Assembly: GCA_016722065.1 (NCBI GenBank)
Contig: JADKGX010000002.1
Location: 868,001 to 932,000, forward strand
Source: Planctomycetota bacterium
GTDB taxonomy: Bacteria > Planctomycetota > UBA8742 > UBA2392
Direction of reading: 5' to 3'
Length of the DNA stretch: 64,000 bases
Position numbers and translations under genes: made by a program. The stretch's first letter is position 1, and each line of letters begins with the position of its first letter. This document shows positions 8,575 through 17,895 of the stretch, piece after piece. Below the pieces are notes generated by a model. The model had not been told where the DNA came from. It made no database searches and saw nothing but the letters and a program-made list of their open reading frames with translations.

Positions 8575-9596
8575 GGCTGCAGCCCCTTTGCCATCGCCTG
8601 CCATGCCGCCCCCGGTGAATCCGCGCCGACAATTGAACTGCCCGCCGCCACCTGCCGCACGCCCAGTTCGCGCAGACCCGCAAGGTTAGCTGGCCCCACG
8701 CCGCCAATGCAGAAAACGGGCAGCGTTGCGGTTGCCAGCACCTCGCGCACCTGCTGCGGCGTCGTTGTTGATTCTATCTTCTTGCTGGCCGTAGGAAACA
8801 TCGCCCCGAGCCCGATGTAATCCGCCCCGGCTTCGGCCGCTGCTTTGGCCTCTGTAACATTGTGCGTGCTGACCCCCACCAGCCCCGCGGGGCCCTGCAA
8901 ACGCCGGGCGTCGGACACGCTCAGGTCGGTCTGACCCAGGTGCACGCCCGCAGCACCAACCGCGCCCGCGATATCGGCGCGGTCGTTGATCAGCACAACA
9001 GAATCAGCTGCCCGCGCGATAAACTCGCGGGCATAGGCCGCAAACTCCCGCGCCGAGGCGTCCTTTTCACGCAGTTGAAACAGCCGCGCCCCGGCCTCGT
9101 GCAACGCTGCCAAGGTTTGCTGCCAATTCCGGCACTGCGATCGCGTGAATACCACCATCACGGGCGATTCGCGCAGCAGCTTGCGCGCCGGCCCTACGGC
9201 AAACAGTTGCTGTTCCAGGGCATAAGCCTCGTACCTGGCCTTGGCGGCCAGCCTGGCCGCCCCGGGTGCAACGGCCTTGGCGCATTCCTCAATCACGCGC
9301 AGGGCTTCCTGGGCGCGCTTGATTCCGGCCCGGGCAACGTCGGCAAGGTCAAGGCGGGCCGCCCCGGCGCCGTCGGTTGCCAGGCCCACATCGTGTTGCA
9401 CATCACGGGCCGCCAGCAGGCGCGCTGCCAAGGCTGCATCCTGGCCGATCAGTTCCTTCAGAAGGCCGCGCAGGGACTTGCAGCGCCCGGACAGCGCGGC
9501 ATCGCCCAGGCCCAGCCGAGCGTATTCTTCGGCCGTGCGCAGACCTTCGCGCGCGCGGTTCAGGTTGGCGTCCAGGATTCGCAGGGCGGCATCCAT
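8571..9596 (-). CDS. thiE: Thiamine-phosphate synthase with N-terminal ThiD2 domain
   Basis: 341 aa. ThiE joins HMP-pyrophosphate and thiazole phosphate to give thiamine phosphate. The C-terminal 200 residues carry the whole ThiE barrel signature: QLREKD, LINDRADIA, GVHLGQTDL, VGVSTHNVTEA, DYIGLGAMFPTASK and CIGGVGPANL. The first 130 residues (RILDANLNRAREGLRTAEEY..RLGLGD) match the helical ThiD2 domain, a proposed alternative HMP-phosphate kinase found fused to ThiE in cyanobacteria, Aquificae and others. No other thiamine genes are nearby. The start is the ATG at 9596, within a long open frame. Confidence 0.92.
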   Translation of the reverse strand: MDAALRILDANLNRAREGLRTAEEYARLGLGDAALSGRCKSLRGLLKELIGQDAALAARLLAARDVQHDVGLATDGAGAARLDLADVARAGIKRAQEALRVIEECAKAVAPGAARLAAKARYEAYALEQQLFAVGPARKLLRESPVMVVFTRSQCRNWQQTLAALHEAGARLFQLREKDASAREFAAYAREFIARAADSVVLINDRADIAGAVGAAGVHLGQTDLSVSDARRLQGPAGLVGVSTHNVTEAKAAAEAGADYIGLGAMFPTASKKIESTTTPQQVREVLATATLPVFCIGGVGPANLAGLRELGVRQVAAGSSIVGADSPGAAWQAMAKGLQP

Positions 9597-9705
9597 GCCT
9601 GGAGTTTCGGTCAGTCATGAACATTGGGCAATGCCCCGTTGCGAGTAGGGCGCGCATTGTTCATTCTCTGCGCCGGATCGAACTGCCCCGCAAATGCGAG
9701 TACCC

Positions 9706-11145
9706 ATGTCCTACGATACCTACCAGCACCCGCTTACCGGCCGTTACGCCGCCAAAGAAATGCGCGAGCTGTTCAGCGACCGCCGTCGCTTCGGCCTGTG
9801 GCGCCAACTGTGGGTCGCCCTGGCAGATAGCGAGCGCGAGTTGGGTCTGGCACAGATCAGCCAGGAAGCTGTAGACCAGATGAAAGCCCACCTGGTGCCA
9901 ACCGACGCCGAACTGGCCAAGGCCGCCGAATACGAAAAGTCGTTCCGCCATGACGTGATGGCCCACGTGCACACCTTTGGCGACACCTGCCCGGCGGCCA
10001 AGGGCATCATTCACCTGGGCGCGACCAGTTGCTACGTCACGGACAACGCCGACCTGATTCTGATGCGCGACGGCCTGGGCATGCTGCTGGGCAAGCTGCG
10101 CGGCGTGATTGCGGCCTTTGCAGACTTTGCAAAGCGCGAGGCCGACACTGCCTGCCTGGGCGCCACGCACTTTCAGGTCGCGCAACTGACCACCGTGGGC
10201 AAGCGCACCTGCCTGTGGCTGCAGGACCTGGTGGCCGATTACCACGAACTGGCGCGCCTGCGCCGCGAATTGCCCATGCGGGGAGCCAAGGGCACAACGG
10301 GCACGCAGGCCAGCTTTCTGGAACTGTTTGATGGCGATGCCAGCAAGGTGCTGCAACTGGACCAGCACGTATGCCACAAAATGGGCTTTGACGCGGCCTT
10401 TGCCGTCACGGGGCAGACCTATCCGCGCAAGATTGATTACACCATCTTGAGTGCGCTTGGCGGGCTGGGCATCAGTGCCCAGAAGCTGGCCACGGATATC
10501 CGGCTGCTGATGGGACTTGCCGAACTGGACGAACCCTTTGAGGAAAAGCAGATCGGCAGCAGCGCCATGGCTTACAAGCGCAACCCCATGCGCAGCGAGC
10601 GGGTGTGCAGCATTGCCCGCTGGCTGATCAACCTGCCGGCCAACGCCGCAACCACCGCCGCCGAACAGTGGCTGGAACGCACGCTGGATGATTCCGCCAA
10701 CCGGCGGATGAGCATTCCCGAATCGTTCCTGGCCGCCGACGTGGTGCTGAGCCTGCTGCAGAACATTGGCGCGGGGCTCAAGGCCAACCACGCCGTGATT
10801 GCCGCCCGGGTCAAGCGCGAGCTGCCCCTTATGGCCACAGAAGCGATCATCATGGCCGCCGTGCGTGCCGGGGCCGACCGCCAGGAGGTGCACGAATCGA
10901 TTCGCGTGCACAGCCACGCAGCGATCAAGCGCATGAAAGAAGAAGGCGCCCAGGACAATGACCTGATTTCGCGCCTGAAGGCCGACCCGAAGTTTCAAAA
11001 GACGGCAGCCGGGCTTGACCAGCTGCTGGACCCGGCCCGATTTGTCGGCCTGGCGCCTTTGCAGACACGGTCGTTTCTAGACCATCAGGTTGCACCAGTG
11101 CTGGCCGCAGGTGACATCACGCGCGGGGATTCAATCACGGTGTAA
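9706..11145 (+). CDS. purB: Adenylosuccinate lyase (eukaryote-like type)
   Basis: 479 aa from MSYDTYQHPLTGRYAAKEM; an ATG 12 bases earlier is also possible. It cleaves adenylosuccinate and SAICAR in purine synthesis. The fumarase/aspartase superfamily is shown by RHDVMAHVHTFGD, HLGATSCYVTDNAD, KGTTGTQASFLELFDGD and the signature loop GSSAMAYKRNPMRSER. The last resembles the animal ADSL form (GSSAMPYKRNPMRSE) with Pro replaced by Ala. Length fits the family (about 480). It is a single gene; the convergent neighbour ends 16 bases away. Confidence 0.93.
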   Translation: MSYDTYQHPLTGRYAAKEMRELFSDRRRFGLWRQLWVALADSERELGLAQISQEAVDQMKAHLVPTDAELAKAAEYEKSFRHDVMAHVHTFGDTCPAAKGIIHLGATSCYVTDNADLILMRDGLGMLLGKLRGVIAAFADFAKREADTACLGATHFQVAQLTTVGKRTCLWLQDLVADYHELARLRRELPMRGAKGTTGTQASFLELFDGDASKVLQLDQHVCHKMGFDAAFAVTGQTYPRKIDYTILSALGGLGISAQKLATDIRLLMGLAELDEPFEEKQIGSSAMAYKRNPMRSERVCSIARWLINLPANAATTAAEQWLERTLDDSANRRMSIPESFLAADVVLSLLQNIGAGLKANHAVIAARVKRELPLMATEAIIMAAVRAGADRQEVHESIRVHSHAAIKRMKEEGAQDNDLISRLKADPKFQKTAAGLDQLLDPARFVGLAPLQTRSFLDHQVAPVLAAGDITRGDSITV

Positions 11146-11161
11146 CGGGCGTGCGTCACTG

Positions 11162-12718
11162 CTAGCCATCGGTGCCCGTTGGCAGCTTGGCATAATTGGT
11201 GACTGCCCAGGCCTTGAAAGAGTTCATCAGCGCCGATTCGTCCATGCCCAGCGCCGCCCACAGCCGGGTCAGTATTTCCTGGGGTGTTTCTCCGGCCTTC
11301 TTTTCTTTGGCGCGGGCCATGCGTTCCTTGAAGGCACCTTCATAGAAGGTCTTCATCTTGTCCTTTTGCTCGCTGGCCAGGTAATCACTCAGGCAGAACG
11401 CCAGGGCCATGTGTTCTTCGTTGTAATCGTTGACGCGCAGCCGAATCAGGTCGCTGGGCTTGAGGCACTTGTTGGCCGCCAGCGCGATCAGCGTTTTCAT
11501 GCGCCAGCCCGCGGCGCAATCGCCAAGGCCGGGCATGGATTCCTTGCCACCGGTGTCAATCACGCTGCTGGACTTGACGCCATAGAACTTGGCGCTGGTG
11601 CTGCCGTTCATGTGCGTGCTGTTGAGATAGCCCATGCCCTGGGCCAGCCAGTAAGCCCCGTCACCCGTGCAGCGAAAGATTTCCTTCAGTGCCACGTCGT
11701 GGGCCACGCCGTCGCGCAGGCCGAAGTCGTTTTCAAGGCTCAGGTACAGCCACACGCTGCCGTAGGGCTTGTAGGTGGGCGTTCCGCCACTGACTTTGGC
11801 AATCTCGGCGCGCTGGGCGGCGTCGTCAATGCCGCTGCACTTTTCGACAAACGTGCCAAAGCGATCCCGCGTGTTCAGCACCGTGTAGTGCAGCCGGTTG
11901 GCGTCGTCCTTGGGCGGGGTTCCGGGCTCCAGGCCCATCAATTCCACGGCGTGGTTGCGGCTGGCTTCGGCGTAGCGCGTCAAGGTTTCGGCCCAGGCGT
12001 CGCTGACATCGCCCATGTCGCAATGAAACACAAAGAACGGGCTTTTGCGTTTGCCCATCTGCCAGCCACAGGTCTTTTCGTACTCCGTGGTCACGGTGAT
12101 GCGTTCTGGTGCAGCCGCTGCGCCCACGCGCTTTTCCAGTTGGATCAACTGGTCTTCATCCAGCTTGTGGGAGAACCACATGCTGGCCGGCGTGCAGCGC
12201 GCGGCCTTCTGGGCTTCGCGGTGTTCGGGGCAGATCAACAGCGTGTGGTAAAGGGCCAGCAGGCGTTGCTCTGCGGCCAGGTTGGTATCGGTGACAAACT
12301 TGAACAGGCCGTCGGCGGCCTTGGTGCGAATCTCGCGCGTTTCGATGACCAGCTTGTCTTCAATCTCGCGGCGTTTTTCTTCTTTGACGATGTCCTTGAG
12401 CGGGATCATGTCTTCATCCAGCACCCACTCATTTTTCTTCTTCTTGAAGCCCATCACCTTGCGGGTGTTTTTGTGGTCTGGGTCGTAGCGCAGCGCGTGG
12501 TCAAAAAAGCTACGCGCGTTGGTGTACAGACCCTTTTCTTTCGCCTTGTCGCCGCAGGCAAAGCAGGTGTCGGCAAGATCAGTCAGGGCCTTGTTGAGCT
12601 TTTTGTCGGTCGCAATGCCGAAGTCTTCGGTGGCAAGGACCGGCCGCGACAACACCCCAAGCAGTGCCAGCACAGATACGAACGAAAGCAGCCCCAAGGC
12701 CGCGCGACGGTTGAACAT
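11162..12718 (-). CDS. Large secreted protein, possibly a degenerate gluzincin-like domain
   Basis: 518 aa. It has a start ATG behind GAGGAG and signal peptide RAALGLLSFVSVLALLGVLS. N-terminal helices with a TPR-like pattern (CGDKAKEKGLYTNARSFFDHALRYDPDHK) and a Lys/Glu-rich linker precede a large C-terminal domain containing FFVFHCDMGDV, RLHYTVLNTRDRFGTFVEK and HDVALKEIFRCTGDGAYWLAQGMGYL. The latter recalls planctomycete peptidase-like proteins where an HExxH helix precedes a W-L-x-x-G helix, but here the HExxH is absent (HDVALKE), so catalysis is doubtful. It sits among two other large secreted proteins on the same strand. The function is unknown. Confidence 0.6.
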   Translation of the reverse strand: MFNRRAALGLLSFVSVLALLGVLSRPVLATEDFGIATDKKLNKALTDLADTCFACGDKAKEKGLYTNARSFFDHALRYDPDHKNTRKVMGFKKKKNEWVLDEDMIPLKDIVKEEKRREIEDKLVIETREIRTKAADGLFKFVTDTNLAAEQRLLALYHTLLICPEHREAQKAARCTPASMWFSHKLDEDQLIQLEKRVGAAAAPERITVTTEYEKTCGWQMGKRKSPFFVFHCDMGDVSDAWAETLTRYAEASRNHAVELMGLEPGTPPKDDANRLHYTVLNTRDRFGTFVEKCSGIDDAAQRAEIAKVSGGTPTYKPYGSVWLYLSLENDFGLRDGVAHDVALKEIFRCTGDGAYWLAQGMGYLNSTHMNGSTSAKFYGVKSSSVIDTGGKESMPGLGDCAAGWRMKTLIALAANKCLKPSDLIRLRVNDYNEEHMALAFCLSDYLASEQKDKMKTFYEGAFKERMARAKEKKAGETPQEILTRLWAALGMDESALMNSFKAWAVTNYAKLPTGTDG

Positions 12719-12928
12719 GGCAATCTCCTCGCCTCAACCCCGGAAAGGCCCCAGGGTCCTCAAGGTCGATTGTAGCGAACTCTGTGCCAAACCGAAGCGA
12801 CAAGGCCCGGCGGGCCGGCCGGTTTCGCCGCCGACAGGCCAGGTTACCGGTTTGTCATTGCGCGCGCCCGTTGGCGCTGCCGGTCGGACCCCACTCCGGC
12901 AACGCAGGCCTTAACAACTGCAACAAGA

Positions 12929-12960
12929 CACAGGGACGGGGCAGGCGCCTCGTCCCTGTT
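12929..12960 (-). terminator. Candidate terminator after the VWA-protein gene
   Basis: Stem of 8-9 bp (12930-12938 with 12951-12959) around a 12-base loop, just past the stop of the minus-strand VWA gene. The downstream tract on that strand is only moderately T-rich. Confidence 0.5.
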
Positions 12961-12981
12961 TGCGTTCTCGAGTTGTCTGTT

Positions 12982-14613
12982 TTAGCCACGCGACGCCAGG
13001 CCGCTGCGGTCGACGTACTCACCGCCGGACATGGCGGCCATTGCTTGCAGCAGCCGACCGTCGTGCGGGCCAATGCCGATGGTGTTGATCACGACACGCC
13101 GGAAAGTATTCACCCGTTTGATGTCCAGGGCGATCTTGGCCGGGTCGCACATGCGGCCGTTGCCAATCATGGGCCCGCCTGCGATTCCGACTTCACCGGT
13201 GTTGGTTGTGTCGTCGCTGATCGTCGGCGTGCCGTCGGTCAGAAAGAAAATGGTCGTAGCGCCGGTGTTCATGCACTCAGGATCCCAGGCGGGTTCGGCC
13301 TTCTTCTGGTCCAGCATGCCCTTTTCATTGACGCAAAAGCCGCGAATCATGGCGCCGTGAATGTTAGTCAGGGCTGCCCAGTTCAAGGCCTGGACCTTCT
13401 TGATGAACTTGTCTTTGTTGGCCTGGGTTGCCGGCACCAGCGCCTTGGTGGAAGGGTCAATCAAGTCGTGGCTGGTGTGATAGATAACAATGTTGAACTT
13501 GTAGTCTTCCGGCAGGTACTTCAGGCAATGGATCAACTCGACCTTGGCCAGGTCCAGCTTGCTGACGACCTTGCTGTAATCCGGCGGCGGAATCTCGGGT
13601 TTCTTTTCTTCTTCTTTGCCGTCTTCGCCGGGCTTGCCACCCTTGCTGCCTTTGCCGGTGATGGGCCCTTTGTCTTCCTTCTTGGGCGGCGGGGGCGGGT
13701 TCTTCATTTCGGGCGGCAGGTTCACCGGGTGCTGCATGCTGCCGGAAATATCAATCACGAACATCACGCGCTTGCCGACTGCGGCGGCCTTAAAGAACTT
13801 GGGAACATCGCGGCCAGCCACGGTGGCGCCTTCATTTTGTTTCTCGACCTTCTTGCCGCCCATCTGCACCCACCAGCGCCAGAACGCGGGATCGACGTAA
13901 GTGTCCTCGCCGGTAATTTCAGCCAGCGCCTTGGCCACAAAGTACTGAATGCGGTCGTCCTTCTTGGCGTCGGTTTTTTCCAGCACATCGGCCAGGGCCA
14001 GCACCAGCTTGTTGCGCAGTTCCGTGTCAGCGCCCTTGGCAAGCTTGGGAGAGTTGTAGACGCAGGTCAGGGTCAAGATGACATTCTTCTTGTCCCAGTC
14101 CGGTTCGTACTTGCTGATGGTGTCCACCAGCAGACCGCACAGGTCGGAGCGGCCGGTTTCTCCAAGCGCCTCAATCACCGCGGCCTTGATGTAGATTTCC
14201 TTGTCTTTGGATTCCGTGGCAGCCTGCTTGAGAATGTTGTCGGCCTTGGCGTTGTTCATGCGTGCCAGGCCGCAGAAGCACCAATAGGCGCCGAACAGTT
14301 TTTCCGGGGCATTCCAGCCCAGCACGGTCTTTTCGATGTACTCCAGTGCTTCAGGGCTGTTCAGCCCGGTCACGGCATCGGCCATGCGAAACCCGGCCGG
14401 GCCGTCGTTTTCCGCCGCAAGTGCTTCCATGACCGCCTGGGCAGCGGCCTTGTTGTTGCCGCGGGCTGCGTCTTCCACGCCCTCGGCACGGGTGTCGGGG
14501 TTCTTGTCGCTGATTTTGCCTTTGCCCTGCGCCAGGCCGGGGCCCGCCACAGACATCGACAATGGCAGTGCGATTGCCAGCAACCACGCCAGTCGGTTTC
14601 CTTGCATCCTCAT
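12982..14613 (-). CDS. Secreted VWA-domain protein with N-terminal HEAT-like repeats
   Basis: 543 aa. The first of two ATGs is chosen because GGAGGA lies 7 bases ahead. A signal peptide (WLLAIALPLSMSVAGPGLAQ) is followed by about 220 residues of HEAT-like helical repeats. The von Willebrand A domain carries an intact MIDAS start DISGS (Asp288, Ser290, Ser292) and a second metal-site loop in FFLTDGTPT. A Pro/Lys/Gly-rich insertion (PPPPPKKEDKGPITGKG) sits right after the MIDAS helix. VWA domains bind protein partners through a divalent metal. HEAT plus VWA architectures are common secreted proteins in planctomycetes, with unknown ligands. Confidence 0.78.
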   Translation of the reverse strand: MRMQGNRLAWLLAIALPLSMSVAGPGLAQGKGKISDKNPDTRAEGVEDAARGNNKAAAQAVMEALAAENDGPAGFRMADAVTGLNSPEALEYIEKTVLGWNAPEKLFGAYWCFCGLARMNNAKADNILKQAATESKDKEIYIKAAVIEALGETGRSDLCGLLVDTISKYEPDWDKKNVILTLTCVYNSPKLAKGADTELRNKLVLALADVLEKTDAKKDDRIQYFVAKALAEITGEDTYVDPAFWRWWVQMGGKKVEKQNEGATVAGRDVPKFFKAAAVGKRVMFVIDISGSMQHPVNLPPEMKNPPPPPKKEDKGPITGKGSKGGKPGEDGKEEEKKPEIPPPDYSKVVSKLDLAKVELIHCLKYLPEDYKFNIVIYHTSHDLIDPSTKALVPATQANKDKFIKKVQALNWAALTNIHGAMIRGFCVNEKGMLDQKKAEPAWDPECMNTGATTIFFLTDGTPTISDDTTNTGEVGIAGGPMIGNGRMCDPAKIALDIKRVNTFRRVVINTIGIGPHDGRLLQAMAAMSGGEYVDRSGLASRG

Positions 14614-14684
14614 TCCTGCTTCCTCCGGTCACTGGTTCCACCGCACGGGAACCATTGCCTGCCCTGCATTGCTATGGCCTGGTC

Positions 14685-15899
14685 TTACCGCCTTGGTGGC
14701 GGTGCGGCAGCCGCGCCGCCGCTGAAATTCTGTGTCCAGTAAATGCCGCTGTGGCCGACACCAATAATGGTGTGCGGCGCAATCATGTTGCGGTGGTGTT
14801 CTGCGGCGTTGTACCACTGCCACACCGCAGCGTCGCCGTCTTTGGCGCCCATCAGCACGTTTTCCGCCACGCTGCCACCAAAGCCGGCCTTGCGGGCGCG
14901 GTCCTGGGGCGTGCGGCCATCGGGGTGGCCGTCAATCACGTGGGCGATGCGACCCAGCTTTTCCTGGTACTGGGAATGCTTGGTCGTGGCCTCTACCAAC
15001 TGCAGGTTGATGCTCAGGGCATTGCGGCCCAGCATCAGCCGGTAATCGTTCAGCACGCGCACGTGGCGCTTGTCTTCGTCGGTGATCAGGCCGCCCTCGA
15101 GTTTCTCGTTGGCTTCCAGCGTGGCTTTTGCGCCGTCGTATTCCTTCTTCTTGATATCCAGTTGCTCTGCGCCCTTGGCGCGCATGTAGCCCGTGGCGTC
15201 CTTGGCGGGCTCGGGCCATTTCTCCAGCCCGGGCGCCAGCGCTGACAACTGCGCCGTCAGCCTGGTCAGCTTGTCTGCTGGTGTGGCAATGTTCAGGCCG
15301 AACTTTTCGACCGAATAGGTCACGGGATCACGCCACACTTGAAACAGCGGCTTGCAGGCTTCATCCACCTGGGGCTGCAGCTTGCAACCATCGGATTCGG
15401 TGTACAGCGGGTTGGAAATGGCTTTCAAGGCCAGTGGGCGGTTGGTGTCCAGCACGCCGCGCAGTCGATCAACCGTAACGCTTGACTTGGTCAGGGCGGC
15501 GGCCAGCGCTTTTTCAGCTTCTGCTTCCTTGAAGCCGTCAAAGGTCTTGGCCACTTTGGCCTGCAAATCGGCGTCTGTGCCGACGGTTTCTTTCAGCTTG
15601 GTGAAGGCTTCGTTCACGAGGTCAATTTCCGCGGGTTTGTCGGAATCCCACAGGCGCTTGATGGTGCTGATCCAGCCGCTGGCCGTTTCGGGCAGCTTGG
15701 GCTTTGCTGGTTCCACGCTGGTGGGCTCAATCGCGTCAGGGTCTTTGCCTTCCTTGATGGCCTTTTCGCGCGCCTTTTTCTTGCGCAACTCTTCAAACAT
15801 GCCGTCGTCGTCCTGGGCCCGAATCACGGGCGCCAGGCAGCTCAGCGCGACAATGCCGGCAACGACTGCAATGCAGCCAAACCGCAAAAGGCGGAACAT
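14685..15899 (-). CDS. Secreted CAP-domain (SCP/PR-1-like) protein
   Basis: 404 aa from MFRLLRFGCIAVVAGIVALS, with AGGGAG ahead of the ATG. The middle part is charged and helical. The C-terminal 130 residues form a CAP domain: LGRNALSINLQLVEATTKHS, then GRIAHVIDGHPDGRTPQDRA, FGGSVAENVLMG, WYNAAEHHRNMI and TIIGVGHSGIYWTQNF. The His of HSQY and the Glu of AEN are the usual cavity residues of the family. Such proteins (YkwD-like) are exported; their substrates are mostly unknown. An Ala/Pro-rich tail follows. It belongs to a run of three secreted proteins on this strand. Confidence 0.8.
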   Translation of the reverse strand: MFRLLRFGCIAVVAGIVALSCLAPVIRAQDDDGMFEELRKKKAREKAIKEGKDPDAIEPTSVEPAKPKLPETASGWISTIKRLWDSDKPAEIDLVNEAFTKLKETVGTDADLQAKVAKTFDGFKEAEAEKALAAALTKSSVTVDRLRGVLDTNRPLALKAISNPLYTESDGCKLQPQVDEACKPLFQVWRDPVTYSVEKFGLNIATPADKLTRLTAQLSALAPGLEKWPEPAKDATGYMRAKGAEQLDIKKKEYDGAKATLEANEKLEGGLITDEDKRHVRVLNDYRLMLGRNALSINLQLVEATTKHSQYQEKLGRIAHVIDGHPDGRTPQDRARKAGFGGSVAENVLMGAKDGDAAVWQWYNAAEHHRNMIAPHTIIGVGHSGIYWTQNFSGGAAAAPPPRR

Positions 15900-16235
15900 T
15901 CGATCTCCCTGGGTCCGCAAACAGGGCAAATGCAGACATGCCGCCCCGTTGCTTCGACCGACCCCAAAGGCGCTCCCGGCACCCTTGACCTGAAAGTTCT
16001 TGCCCTATCAGTCTAGTTCGCCCAAATCTGCTTACGAAGGAAACCCTGTTCGATACCGGTGTTTTTGCCAGTCGGCCCCAGAACAGTCGCCACAAGTAGT
16101 GGTGCGGCAAGGGTCTATGTGATTCGTTGGCGCACCGCCCGGTGCCATGGCGCTGTCCGCTGCGCGGCGCGTGCGGCACATCGCCGCAGCTTTGCCACTT
16201 TCCAGTCGCGCAATAGACCCCTTAGAATCCCGCCA
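15900..16235. other. Intergenic gap between divergent genes
   Basis: 336 bases between the starts of the CAP-protein gene (minus) and the immunity-like gene (plus). It must hold both promoters, but no -35/-10 pair, repeat or hairpin stands out by eye, and the open frames here are not gene-like. Confidence 0.5.
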
Positions 16236-17144
16236 ATGCCAACGGACCACGCCGCCGAAGTTGCCAGCCTTGCCGCTGTCGTCCGTGTTGTGTTTGACGA
16301 CTTTGCGGCCTTGGGACGCGTCGTTCCAGACGACGCCCTGGCAGCCCTTGCACTGGTCGAGCAATGGGTTGGCGGCAAGCCGGTTGAAGTTTCGGACCTT
16401 CAAGCTGCTGAAGACCGCTCGCATCAGGAAGGTTTTTCTTATGCACAGCGCGAAAAAGACCGCGCGTTGGCATGGGCACGCGGCGCCGCAGGCAACTTGG
16501 CCTGGACCGCCAAAAAGGCCCGCGGCTGGCAGCAAGGCCGGCAATCAGTCATGGACGCCGCACTGTACACCTTGAGCAGCCTTGGAATCGCCAAAACCAA
16601 AGACCACACCCAACTGGAGGCCTTGCGCGTGCAAGCGCTGGCAAAGGCGCAAGCCCAGACGCGTGCCTTGCCAAAGAAGAAGGCTGCGGCGGCCACCAAA
16701 AAGACCAAGGCGATCTCGACGGACCTTTCCGCTTTCATTGGAAAAGCCGCCAACAAGCGCCTTGCGGCACGCTGCCCGATTTTTGATCTCGAGCAACGTG
16801 GCAGCGCCGCCGCGCTTTCGGCGCTGTTGCAAAAGCAGGGGTTTGTCGCCCACGACGCTGTCATGGAGTTTGAGAAGCGATTCGGCGGGTTGGTGGTGGC
16901 CGATTCAGACAGCGAAGAAGGCGACGACTGGATTTTTGGTGCCTATGCCTGCCTGAAAAGCAACGCGCACGCCGACCCGCACGGGGCCAAACCAAGCTGG
17001 GTGCCCGTGGCCTACAGCCCCAACGACTGCATCTATTACCTTGACGACAAGGGCGTGGCCTGGGCTGTGGACACCATCGCCGATACCAAGGCCGGTCGCT
17101 TTGCCAAAGACGCCAACGCCATGATGAAGCGCATTTTCATGATG
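16236..17144 (+). CDS. Putative immunity-like protein: helical N-domain plus SUKH-like C-domain
   Basis: 303 aa counting from MPTDHAAEVASL; the open frame runs 59 residues further upstream without plausible sequence. The N-terminal 120 residues are helical and Ala-rich with an aromatic Trp pattern (ALVEQWVGGKPVEVSDL..ALAWARGAAGNLAWTAKKA). This recalls putative immunity proteins of polymorphic-toxin systems. A Lys/Ala linker (PKKKAAAATKKTK) follows. The C-terminal 90 residues (FEKRFGGLVVADSDS..WVPVAYSPNDCIYYLDDKG) have the layout of SUKH/SMI1 domains. No toxin gene is adjacent. Both domain calls are by pattern only, so the function is uncertain. Confidence 0.5.
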
Positions 17145-17172
17145 TAGGTAATGGAGGCGGCTTGCCCTGAAG

Positions 17173-17895
17173 TCAGGCACCGGGCTTGCTTGCCAGGCAC
17201 AGCAGGCTGACACCCCAGGGCAGGTTGATAAGGCGCAGCGGCAAGCGCTCAAGTGCAAAGTTCAGATACAGCAGGGCGTTCAGCGGCGCAAAGGGCACCC
17301 TTTCGGTGTCGCTGTTTGTCAGGCCTTTATCGGGGCGTGCCAGACGTACTGCGGCCACAGCCGGAAACAGCGCGCAGTTGATGTAGCTGTAGCGCCGCAG
17401 CGTAAAGCCCGCCTGTTTCACTTTCTGGCGAAGCTCGGTCTTGCGATAGCGCCGCACGTGGTGCAGGGCGCGGTCGTGGCCAGAGAACAAGAACGGGTGC
17501 GCAGGCACAGTGAACAGCGCAAACCCGCCGGGTTTAAGCACGCGATAAACCTGCGCCAGCGCGGCCTGGTCGTCTTCAATGTGTTCCAGTGTATCCAGGC
17601 AGGTAACCAGATCGAAACCAGCGTCAACCAGTGGCAACTGTGTCAGGCTTGCGCGCAGCACCTGTTTGAGGCCACTTTGGCGGCAATGGGCCAGTGCCAG
17701 CGGTGAAAGATCGGCGCCGGTCTGCACCCATTGTGGCAGGTGCCGCAGCGTCATGCCTGTGCCGCAGGAACAATCCAGCCCGCGGCCCTGAGGCACGTAG
17801 GCGCGCAACACACTGCGCACGACCGAAAGACGGGCGCGGAACCACCAGTGGCGTTCCTCTACCTGTGCCATCAAGTCGTATTCAGCGGCTTGCAT
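17173..17895 (-). CDS. Class I SAM-dependent methyltransferase
   Basis: 240 aa. The Rossmann core is clear: motif I LDCSCGTGM, acidic end of strand 2 in GADLSPLAL, motif IV FDLVTCLDTLEHIEDD and post-motif LKPGGFALFTVPAHPFLFS. This matches the type-11 methyltransferases often found beside glycosyltransferases. The substrate is unknown. The ATG (17895) overlaps the stop of the upstream glycosyltransferase, suggesting one transcript, so a lipid-linked sugar or polyprenyl acceptor is plausible (inference). Confidence 0.82.
   Translation of the reverse strand: MQAAEYDLMAQVEERHWWFRARLSVVRSVLRAYVPQGRGLDCSCGTGMTLRHLPQWVQTGADLSPLALAHCRQSGLKQVLRASLTQLPLVDAGFDLVTCLDTLEHIEDDQAALAQVYRVLKPGGFALFTVPAHPFLFSGHDRALHHVRRYRKTELRQKVKQAGFTLRRYSYINCALFPAVAAVRLARPDKGLTNSDTERVPFAPLNALLYLNFALERLPLRLINLPWGVSLLCLASKPGA

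Noticed and set aside
12784..14742. 652-codon plus-strand frame
   Set aside because: Antisense to the VWA protein; the translation has no domain and is rich in His/Gln/Val as expected for a shadow frame.
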